From assembly GCA_026874595.1 (NCBI GenBank), contig CM049313.1, positions 72,164,659 through 72,228,658 on the forward strand: a stretch of DNA of 64,000 bases, in the 5' to 3' direction. A model generated the notes under the pieces. It was not told the DNA's origin and ran no database searches. It saw nothing but the letters and a program-made list of their open reading frames with translations. The DNA comes from Sipunculus nudus. Taxonomy: Eukaryota; Annelida; Sipuncula; Golfingiida; Sipunculidae. Positions 1-11,800 of this stretch are shown here, in pieces; positions within the stretch are counted from its first letter, which is position 1; each line of letters starts with the position of its first letter. The translations under genes and the position numbers were made by a program.

Positions 1-1740
1 TCAATGTATTGATCTAAATTGTGCATTTCCATAAATCTTGGATACCTCCATCTCATACTCAAGACTGGTGGTGCCATCTGCAATTGTTTGCATGTGGCAT
101 CCAATTGAATATTTGCTATGTGTGATAATACGGGATATCGCCAATGCAGTCTGGAGTGCAAATGGAGGAGAAAAACGACCGGCTGGCTGAGCCATATGCC
201 CATTTATGCAGGCAAGCATTATTCAGCCAGATGGTCATTATCTGACCATCCCCACTACATCAACTTTTATAAGCTATTGACTCTGTTTATTTTAATGTGA
301 TCATTGAACAAATATGAGGCTGCAATTAATATTATTGATATGCTACAAGGAAAATTAAATGAAATTTGCAAACCTGAGGTTTATCCATATATGAAAGATA
401 CTGTGAAGATTTGCCCTGAATTATTAAGTCCATTGATACAAGATAAAGTTCTAGTGCAATATGTTATATCTAAGCTTTTTCACATTCATGCTTCCCTTTT
501 AATTTCAACTCAATAACAGTCAATGAAGACAAGACCACATTAAATTTCAAGATCATTTTAAATGAAAAGCGCTTTGCACAGTGCACACGCAGCTGTATTG
601 AATGAATGGGCTGGACAAGCTGTCTGCCAGGGGTGCTTGTTGTTTGCCTGTAATTTTTCAGGCAGGCAGATTCCATCTCCGAACTTGAGAGTATCAGTAT
701 TAGAGATATCCAGTATTTCTCATATCTCAGGAGTGTTTCAATAAATTGGTCTGAAATTTGGCATATTTATCCATCTTGAATACCTTTATCTCATACTCTG
801 GACTGACGGTGTGATCTGCAGTTATTTCACTTGGCCTCCATGTGTACATTTGCTTTAGGTGAAAATTGTTCATATCTCAGGAGTCGATGGATTTATCAGC
901 CTGAAATTTTGCATGTCCATCTATTTTGGAGGGTATTCTAGTAGCCAGACAAGTAGCACCATCTACCTTTCCATTTTCGTAAAATAAAACAATGCCCTTT
1001 TCTCAGGAGAGGTTAAATGTTCTATTAGGCTGAAATTGTGCATTTCCATATTTCTTGGATACCTCCACCTCTTACTAAAGACTGGTGGTGCCATCAGCAA
1101 CCGATCTTGCGTGGCATTGATCCATGCGTTGGCTTTTGGTGAAAATTGCTCATATCTCAGGAGAGGTTAACTTTATTGGTCTGAAATAAGGCATGTCCAT
1201 CCAACTTGGAGAGTTTTCTTGTAGACCAGACAGGTGGCACCACCTACATTCCTGTTTTACATAAAATAGGTTGATGCCCTTTCCTCAGAAGTGGTTTACT
1301 GTAAAGGCCTGAAATTGTGGATGTTCATAGATCTTGGATACCTCCATCTCTTATTCAAGACTGCTGGTGCCATCTGTAATTGTTTTTGAGTGGTATCCAG
1401 CTGTCCTTTTGCTTTTGGTAAAAATTGCTCATACTTCAGGAGTAGATGGATGTATCAGCCTGAAATTTTGCAGGTTTGTCCGTCTTGGATAGTTTTGTTG
1501 TAGACCAGAAAGGTGGCACCACCTGGTTTAAAGAATACATTGATGCACTTTTTCTCAGTAGTTAATTGGTGTCTGGGCCTGAAATTTTGCATTGTGTATC
1601 CATCTGTAGATTGGTTTTTGGTGACAATTGCACAGATATGAGGAGTAAACTGGCATCATTGATGCCACAAATTTGGAGTCATGTCATGTCAGGAAGATTA
1701 CCATGCCTTACTTTACCATTCCCCCCCCCCCCCATTGATT
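1..1740 (+). repeat. Degenerate tandem/dispersed repeat (about 130-150 bp monomers)
   Basis: Loose monomers share a CTCATATCTCAGGAGT-like segment, a CTGAAATTTTGCAT segment and a GGTGGCACCACC-like core, recurring every 130-150 bp. The stretch from about 230 to 690 does not fit the monomer. The same family recurs near 38.6-38.8 kb, 40.0-40.5 kb, 43.8-44.2 kb and 58.1-59.8 kb. No UBL-type exon of ubiquilin was recognised here, so this is read as an upstream ubiquilin intron. Confidence 0.7.
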
Positions 1741-2780
1741 TGGCAGATATACAAAGTCACTTGGCGACTACTCATGTTGTAATTTTATGAGGAACTTGGA
1801 TCATCCAAGATTGTGCAGTAGAATGCAAATGATCTGCAGAAACTGCATGTGGGTATCCTGCTGTAATATGAGGATTTTGGTAAAGTCTGTGAAAGCATTA
1901 TTCCAGTCTAATTTTGGCAGTACACATCCCCTTGCCTTCAAAGGGTCTTCACAGATGGCCTCGTATCTGGATGCTGTACTTTTAATACTTAGGTGTGCTG
2001 AGATGTCATAGCTTAAAACTGAGACTTCGACCATGCCAGTGAGGTTACACTGGAGTATCTCCCAGGGATGATTTATATCTATGGGAAATAAAACTGTATG
2101 ATTATGAACAATTAGATAATTATTAGAATGATAGACTTAGTGATGGGCTGATGATTGATTGTAATGGTGATCGTTGTGTAAATGCGGACAATCTGATGAT
2201 CAATCTTGCCATGCTGTAATGGAATTCAAATATTTGCAAGTAACATATGCTTTGTGATGAAGTAATGTGTGTTTTATATACAGACTAGAAAAAAGTCTTA
2301 GTCGACTAGAAACTTAATTCCTTAGTTAGTTACTATATAGATGTGAAGGCCATAGGATTTGGACATTATTAGCCCGCAAGTAGGCCTAGGTATCAGTTGA
2401 GAAGATATACCAGTTTATATATGGTCCAGAAGTTCATACCTCTGAATAACCAATTAATTCTGATTATTGGTTGGTAGAGGTCAACGATTTTTACTGGTGA
2501 TTGATCCTGAAATTATAACTGATTCCACTAATTTATATATACCTGCACTATAACTGGGAAAAACAATTTTTCAGTATTTGTGGGTTTATTAAAAATAGGT
2601 GCCCTAACCTACACTTTGTAATCATCCTCCCTACCTTTGAAGATAAATCAATGCCACAGCCAGAAAATTGTGTCCAACCATTAGATTGTGAACTTGCAAG
2701 CACATTTCACATGATGCTATACATATTACTGATGCACTTGTACCATGACTTTGTTTGTCATTATCTTATTTACTTTGCAG
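1741..2780. other. Intronic/5' flank without recognised features
   Basis: AT-rich sequence after the degenerate repeats. Short ORFs here lack splice support and resemble nothing I know. It ends in the acceptor TACTTTGCAG of the small exon at 2781. Confidence 0.5.
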
Positions 2781-2804
2781 ACTGGAGATTCAAGACCTCA
2801 GGGG
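2781..2804 (+). CDS. UBQLN: Ubiquilin candidate 24-nt microexon
   Basis: Flanked by a strong acceptor (TACTTTGCAG) and donor (GTGAGT). It reads TGDSRPQG in phase 0-0, which fits the short segment just after the UBL in ubiquilins, where an R-P-Q motif is usual, and joins in frame to the next exon. The small size makes this less certain than the other exons. Confidence 0.6.
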
Positions 2805-5800
2805 GTGAGTGCACTTGTCTGATTGTTATAGCTAAATGGTTTGATTTGAGCAGGTATGATTTAAATAGTGTAATACCCAGGTGCACCAGACTAGGTCATG
2901 GGAATATGTGTGGGATGTAATGCAAGCCATGGTGGAAACGCATTTGAATAAATGCAAAACTAGTTCTCCTTTAAAAAAAGTGTCTGACACTGTGGTTTTT
3001 GATATTTGATACTTACAGCCTAAATTAAATGTGCATGTCAGTTAACACATCCCCTCAGGCCACATGCCAAATGGATAAGATTTCCAAAATTTGGCAGTTT
3101 TCTTCTAATGTCATCATAAAATTAATTCTCTTCCTTTGAGGTGGCAGCATGTGTCATGGACAACCAGTAAACAAAGCTAACACTCTGAGACAATCATTTG
3201 CTTGAGACCTTCTGAAAGCATTTAATTAATAAAATCCATGAATTTTCTTCTGCACAATAACTATAGATAAATATACAGATCAGAATACCCAGTCATATTT
3301 CTGCAGAGATAATGACAAAACATGAAAATATAAGAAGCAATATGACAGGGGAAATATAGAAATAATATGTTATCTGATAATCTTTTGAAAGAAATATTAG
3401 GTGATAATGACTGAAGTTATGCAGATGAAAGAACACCTGACATTAAAAATCTTATAATAATAATATTAATTATATATTAAGATAGGAATAACATTTCTTT
3501 GTGTCAATATCACGAGAGGCATGTTTGTTTCTACTACAGACGAGCAGTACAGCTACCACACCAAGTTCACAGCCTTCCACTGCTCAGTCACAGCCCTCAC
3601 AGCAGCCTAACATCGGGGCGTCCCCGTTCGGACTTGGAGCTATAGGAGGACTGGGTGGTATGGCAGGGATGGGGATGGGCTCAAGTAACTTTATGGAGAT
3701 GCAGCAGAGGATGCAGAGAGAGGTAGGATAACATTATTTTTACAATATTATTATAATATTTATATTTTTCCTGTACTCATAATAAACACATACAGTGGTT
3801 GCCTTTTTATTCGCGAGGGTTTTAATTTCGCGATATTCGCGAATGTGAAATGTTCACAAATATGAAACCCTCCAGAATAAGATGCCCCATCAACTTTAAT
3901 GACCTCTGAAGACAAACTTCATCAGCAACCTTATTTGTGCCTGGTTTCGAAACTCGCCCATGCATTGGCCATACACCTAGACTGTGATACATATCGACTG
4001 TGATACAAGTCCTACTTTAATGACTGAACCAGAAATAAGTCAGGTATTGCAAGGTTTTTTTTCTTAACTTTTAAATCAGTACAGATCCTGCTGTACATGT
4101 TCTGGTGCAATCGCGAAACGTACAAAATTAAGAAGTCGCGAAATTTCAGTCTCGCGAAAATAAAGCCAACCACAGTATATCATTGATTTTTTTTATTTGC
4201 ATCTTCATAAACATGTTTTTTTTTAAGTTATAAGTTAGAAAATTATCATGTTGAAACTAATTCTTAATATCATGAATATTGGAATCACCATGGACTGTCC
4301 GAGTGAACAGTACAGTCAGCTGTTCAAGTCACAATCATCCTCAATCAAGATTGATGACAGGCCATTTTAAAGATGACTGTCAACCTGTTTCAGACTTGAA
4401 TGCAAATGCATATTGATGTTTGTATGTTGTGTTGCAGACTGATGTTTGTATGTTGTGGTGTAGACTGTAGAGCTCTGCGATTATCACCGATTATCGATTA
4501 ATCCAGTTGATGTTTTGAACATCTTCGATTCTCGATTATTTGTTTTTTACCTTGAAAACTGGTCCACCAAATTTCATAGATTTGCACTGGAATATTGCCC
4601 ATTTCCGCATGAAAATTATATTCAAGGTCGGTTTCTCAGTATCTTAGCCTTGCTGTTAGATGATCTAGAATGCAGATTCTAGAATTCAAAAGGTAACAAA
4701 AAATTAAATTGTAGTTCATTCTTCACTTCCAAGGTGGCAGCAGTGTGAGTGTAAGCAGTAATCAATTTCAAATTTTGGGATCCGATTCCTAGCTCTAGTA
4801 GACTGATGTTTGTAAGGGCTGTGGACTGATGTTTGTATGTTGTGTTGCAGACTGATGTTTGTATGTTGTGGTGTAGACTGATGTTTGTATGGACTGTAGA
4901 CTAATGTTTGTATGGTGTGCTGCAGACTAATATTTGTATGTTGTGCTGTAGACTGATGTTTGTTTGTGGTGCTGCAGACTGATGTTTGTATGTTGTGCTG
5001 CAGAATGATGTTTGTATGTTGTGCTGCAGACTAATGTTTGTATGTTTTGTTGCAGCTGATGTCAAACCCCCAGATGCTCCAGCAGTTAATGGACAACCCG
5101 TTTGTACAACAGATGATGTCCAACCCGGAGGTCATGAGACAGCTGATTATGAGCAATCCACAGATGAGGGAATTAATGGAGGTAGAGGCACAGTGTCTAT
5201 GTTTCTTGTGCATAAATAAATAGGTTTTCAAAACTGAGAACTTCAGCATTTATATTTTTACATATTTATATTTTTTAATGGTACAGGTGGAACGCAAAAT
5301 ACTCAGATGACAGTTATAATGGGTAATTACTAACCTTAAGAGTCCATGAATTCAAATCTGCAGAATCGAAATACAAAAATATCCTTAAATTTTAGAAAAA
5401 TAAATTAAGTCCATGAAAGGCCTATAAAATGTTGTGTTTGTGCAGTCTTTCAATCTTATCCCATGTTTATAATGATGAGTCAATTTGTTTGAAGAACAAA
5501 TGGTAGACCTGCACAACTGTGCTATGTAGTGGCAGGCCCTAATGTTCCCCTCAAATCTGCTTTACTGACTGCAAAGGTCCTGTCAGGTCTGGAGTGGTCT
5601 TCGATAACTTTTTGAATTTAGTTGTGAGGAATGGTATGTCAGTCCTCTGTATGAATGACCTTCATTTATCTGGAATCACCACCATTCATCAGAAATAAAA
5701 ACAAAAACTAAAGGATTGATTCATGAAACCTAGTTGATAGGGTCCTTAAAAACCCTTTATAAAGGGTCCTTAATTTTATAGTTTTCGGTGGGAAACCTTG

Positions 5801-8800
5801 TAATAGAAGTACTCCCAACAAATTGATTTAACTAGTACTAAATTCTGCATGTCATCTAAAAGAAGGATCTGTCATCTTAATGTTTTTAGTGTATTTTGAT
5901 AAATTGCTGGATGTTTGTTATGCAGTATATCAAAATAAAAACTTTGTTCCAGTACAGTGTCTGTAAACTGTCTTTTATTTATGTGCCTTTCAGAGAAATC
6001 CAGAGATTACACATATGATGAACAACCCAGAACTAATGAGACAGGTAAAAAAATTTAATACCACATGCAGGGAAGTACTTTTCTCTGCCAAAAAATATTA
6101 TATTTTCATTGATGTCTATATTTTTCTGAACTTATCAGTTTATCCATTTGTGCTACCAACCTATCTTTTATAAAATAGTTTGAATATTGTAATAATTTGA
6201 TTAAAAATGAAACCCATTAATTTGCTGATTTGTGTGAAAATTACTGCAATAATGCTGTATAATGAAAAAAAAAACCCACCAAATTCAGACACGCCAAATT
6301 AACCACTTCAGCAGTATGTTAACCTGTTTTTAACCTTGACTGTATTAATGTTTGTTTAGACCATGGAGTTGGCACGAAACCCTTCAATGATGCAGGAGTT
6401 AATGAGGACACAGGACAGAGCCATGAGCAACTTAGAGGTGAGAGCCATTCTACATGTAAATTCATAGAATCTGTAATAAGGTTCGCATAAGGGCAGAATC
6501 AAACCAATAACACCTGATATAAACATGTAAAATAAGTATAATAAAATTTGCTGAGAGCCAGTCTATATACAGATAAATGAAATTTGTGATGTAAATGAGC
6601 TGAGAGCCAATTTCAGCACATCAATAAAAAGGGAAAAAAACATAATCATTGTTTGCTAAAATATACCAGACATTGTAAATACTATACAGTAGCTTAAATA
6701 TGAAGAAGTACAAACGGATATAATATTAATACACAATATGCTATATTGTGTATGACATACAGGAAATGAAAAACTTCATCACAGTTAGGAAATCGCAGCT
6801 ATATCTCTCACATCTCGCCCTCCCATACCTTCATGTTCTCACAAGAACACAAAAACATGCTACTGCTTGTACACAATTAAGAGACAGATGATAAAAGTAA
6901 CATTTGAGATGTTCAGCCTCACTTTGGAATGAATTATGTTCAACACTGAGGTATATATACTTCTCAAACACAGTTTAAAGATGGAGGTATGATATTGATG
7001 ATCAAGGTTTGTACTGTGACATGATAAAGTACCACTTCATTGAAGTTTTGCATACATATGCTTACAGAGTATACCTGGTGGTTTTAACTTTATTGAAGTT
7101 TTGCATACATATGCTTACAGAGTATACCTGGTGGTTTTAACTTCATTGAAGTTTTGCATACATATGCTTACAGAGTATACCTAGTGGTTTTAACTTCATT
7201 GAAGTTTTGCATACATATGCTTACAGAGTATACCTGGTGGTTTTAACTTTATTGAAGTTTTGCATACATATGCTTACAGAGTATACCTGGTGGTTTTAAC
7301 TTTATTGAAGTTTTGCATACATATGCTTACAGAGTATACCTGGTGGTTTTAACTTCATTGAAGTTTTGCATACATATGCTTACAGAGTATACCTGGTGGT
7401 TTTAACTTCATTGAAGTTTTGCATACATATGCTTACAGAGTATACCTGGTGGTTTTAACTTTATTGAAGTTTTGCATACATATGCTTACAGAGTATACCT
7501 GGTGGTTTTAACTTTATTGAAGTTTTGCATACATATGCTTACAGAGTATACCTGGTGGTTTTAACTTTATTGAAGTTTTGCATACATATGCTTACAGAGT
7601 ATACCTGGTGGTTTTAACTTTATTGAAGTTTTGCATACATATGCTTACAGAGTATACCTGGTGGTTTTAACTTTATTGAAGTTTTGCATACATATGCTTA
7701 CAGAGTATACCTGGTGGTTTTAACTTCATTGAAGTTTTGCATACATATGCTTACAGAGTATACCTGGTGGTTTTAACTTTATTGAAGTTTTGCATACATA
7801 TGCTTACAGAGTATACCTGGTGGTTTTAACTTTATTGAAGTTTTGCATACATATGCTTACAGAGTATACCTGGTGGTTTTAACTTTATTGAAGTTTTGCA
7901 TACATATGCTTACAGAGTATACCTGGTGGTTTTAACTTTATTGAAGTTTTGCATACATATGCTTACAGAGTATACCTGGTGGTTTTAACTTTATTGAAGT
8001 TTTGCATACATATGCTTACAGAGTATACCTGGTGGTTTTAACTTTATTGAAGTTTTGCATACATATGCTTACAGAGTATACCTGGTGGTTTTAACTTCAT
8101 TGAAGTTTTGCATACATATGCTTACAGAGTATACCTGGTGGTTTTAACTTTATTGAAGTTTTGCATACATATGCTTACAGAGTATACCTGGTGGTTTTAA
8201 CGCCCTCCAGCGGATGTACAGGGACATACAGGAGCCAATGATGAACGCAGCCACAGAGGGACTGGCAGGAAACCCATTTGCAGCTCTGGTCAACCAACAA
8301 AGTAGGCGTGCTCTTCTGTGTTTTAACATTTTAACCAGGTATTCACCTACCTTTTCTGTAACGCCTCTGGGACCCATGTCTGAGCTTGTTTATATCTACA
8401 AGCTGTTAGATAATATGATACCTGTGCCATTGTTGACAAACAGAAAGGACTCGTTACTTAATCTGGTTGATTGCATATGTGCTGAAGATAAAAAAAGTCA
8501 CTAGATGTATAAGACCCTTTGCAAAACTAGTTCATCAGACTTGCTATCAGATGTCCTTGTTGAGTGTGTTTAGATTTTTCGGAACTGGGTGGGAGCCACA
8601 GCATGTTATAAAAACGTTGGTATAAACAAAAAACAATAAAGTTTGATCAGCGTTTTCAGGCCTATTTTTATCAAGGAGTTGAGTGATTAATTTAATAGAC
8701 ATCTGATATCAAAAAGGGCCCCTTTTAAAGTCATATACTTGCCTCAAGCAACTGTCTTACTTGTATTGCCTCCTTTCTTTTATCCCTTCAATGTATTTAG

Positions 8801-11800
8801 TTGAAATATAAACTTGTGAAAAACAAACAGAAATAAAATTGTTTATTTACCATAAGCATTTATTTAAATGTTTAATCCTCTTTTAAGGTCAAAACGCATC
8901 ATCACAGGAGCCAGGAACAGAAAACAATGAGCCGTTACCGAATCCCTGGGCACCGCCATCAACTGGCACTAGTACAAATACGAGCACCAGCAGCAGCAAT
9001 ACCACAACACCTACGGCATCAGCTGGTTCTACAGGTAGGTCACATGACCTCAGATAGAACAGTCAGAAAATCCAGGACAGTAGACAAAAATGAGGTCCTG
9101 TGAAAATTTAAGCGTCTGAAAATTCTTACCTCAACACTTAGTGTGTGGTCCAGTTTAAAGAAAACCCTTAAGAACTTTATTGTAACACTAAAAACTGTTT
9201 CAGGAAAGAGGATTTTAGATGCTTAAATTATTATGTGGTCATCTGTGGTATGATGAAGCTTCTTCTTCATGTATTTAATTTTGGCGTCACTTGAAAAAGC
9301 GATGCCCTTTAGTGATCACATTGTCTGTCTTCATTCCCTCCATCAGTGATGCTTTCTTTTGCACACTTATCACACCAAGAACATGCTTGATCTTTCTCAA
9401 TTTCACAGGGTTCATTGGGGCCTGTAATTGATCCATACCTATCAAATAACAGACCTGTTGGAATTCCAACATGGCCGCCAGAGGACAATCTGTGTTTTTC
9501 TTTCAGGTACATTTTCTCAAAAAGAATACATATGATCTTTCTCAAATTCACAGAGATGAATTTGCCTATAAAAACTTCCGCTCTATTGAATTACAGACCC
9601 ATCCAGAAACCAATACGACGGCCAGAGCCAAATCGGGAAATTTCTTTCATGCGCATTATCTCAAAGAGAATGTGTTTTATCTTTCTCAAATTCACAGGGA
9701 TGATTGTTGTTCATAAGGGCTCCAGCCCTATTAAATAACAGACCTGCCCAAAGTCCAACATTGCTGTCACAGAACAATCACTTATTTTCTTTTAAGCACA
9801 GTATTTAAGAGATATGTTTTCAAATTATTGGGGGCAATTGGTGCCTATGCAAACTCATGCTGATTTCACAGACCTGACTTATATCCAGTATAGCTGCTAG
9901 AGCTCAATCACTGATTTTCTTTTTATGAATATTTTACAGAACATTGACACCCATTAGTGGATCAGTGCTTTCAAATATCAGACTCCTGTAATATCCAGTA
10001 TGGATGCCAAGCAAATATTAAAAAAAAAATCAAAATCAGCAACATTTTAGATAATGCTGACATTGTTTTTTTTTTTAAAAATTAGCCTCTTTTAGAATAT
10101 TTGTTTTAATAAATTTCAGACCAGTCTGGCATCCAATATGGCCCTATGGCTGCAATTTGCACTAACTGGCAATTGCAGGGTGCCAATTGAGGACCTTTAT
10201 GGTCCCAAACCTCTAGTTTGCTCAGCATAGATTATCACCTGAATGTTTGTTGCCTGAATTTGAGAGGCATCATATTTACTTCAAGGCACCACCGGTTGTT
10301 GTCATTGCCTTTATCTTGGAAAAGTACCATTTCAGTCGTGATTTCAGATTTGATTTCATATTTGAAACAAGTTTTGGATAAAATATGTTAATAGCTTCTG
10401 TGTTTGCTCCTGCAGGGAAGACATGAAGGATTAACAAACCAAGTTTTTATATAAGGATTAACAGTCTCAGTTTTCATATAAGGTTAAACAAACTGAGTAT
10501 TCTTTAAAGTGTATAATTTCATTATCAGGCAACAGAGCGGAGGTCTTGTTCAGAGGTTTACCTATTATTAAAATAATTTATTGTATAACAAAGGCTAGGC
10601 AAACAAAATAAAAGGGTTGGTTTCTCATGCACCACCAATGTTAATTTGGACCACTGCGTCAAAATTTTTTATATTGATTTTCAATAGAAATGTACCAATT
10701 TTGAGCTCCAACCACTCCCAACATTGCATTCAAGAAAATTAGATAAGATTTCAGTAAACTCTTTTTTCTTTGGATGTATCTGTACTTCCTTTGCAATATA
10801 ATTCTGTTATTATCATATTGTCCCCTGATCACAAAAAAATTATTGAATAAAGGCAAAAAAATTAAAAGAACTTACCCTCTCTAACTGATTTCTGAAATAA
10901 AAAAGTGATAGAGAAATGAACCTTTTTTCCTTTGGCCTAAAACACTTTCCTCTGGGACCTGGACAGGCTACAAAACTCATCTCTCCTTGCTGGTGACCCG
11001 GGTTTGATCTGTGAGAGTGGGTGTAGTGACCCGTCCAAAGCTGGTGGTTTTCTCCAGGTATTTGGTTTCTCAACCTCTAGACAAAACCAAACACCACCAG
11101 CTGAGCCGTGGAGTATTTAGAATAAATATTTGCACAATCCATGTAAAATAACATTTATTAATATAAAAGTTTTTGTATTCGTATATTGAGCAGGTCAGAG
11201 TGGAATGTTCAACACTCCAGGCATGCAGAGCCTCATGTCACAGATGTCTCAGAATCCACAGATGATGCAGAACATGCTGCAGGCACCCTACATGCAGGCG
11301 ATGATGCAGAGCCTGGCCGCCAACCCAGAACTCGCAACCCAGGTAAGCTCACTCCTAATACATACAATTCATAAATACAGGCCATGATGCAAAGCCTGGC
11401 CTCCAACCTCGAACTCGCAACCCAGGTAAGCTCCACTCATATAGTGTACACATACATGCAGTTCATGATGCAGAGCCTGGCCGCCAACCCAGAACTCGTA
11501 ACCCAGGTTAGCTCACTCCTCATACAGTGTACACATACAGGCAATGATGCAAAGCCTGGCGCCAACCCAGAACTCACAACCCAGGTAAGCTCAATCCTCA
11601 TACAGTGTACAAATAAATACAGGCCATGATGCAGAGCCTGGCCGCCAACCCAGAACTCGCAACCCAGGTAAGCTCACTCTTCATAGTGTATACATGCAGG
11701 CCATGATGCAGAGCCTGGCCCCCAACCCAGAACTCACAACCCAGGTAAGCTCGTTCTTCATACAGTGAACACATACATACAGGCAATGATGCAGAGCCTG

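Noticed and set aside
7041-8201. CRISPR-like regular array
   Set aside because: The genome is animal, there are no unique spacers, and the unit is a direct tandem copy of a splice junction.
8214-8504. 96-codon frame starting inside the 8181 exon as a separate gene
   Set aside because: Its first part is the ubiquilin exon in frame. The rest is read-through past the donor at 8302.
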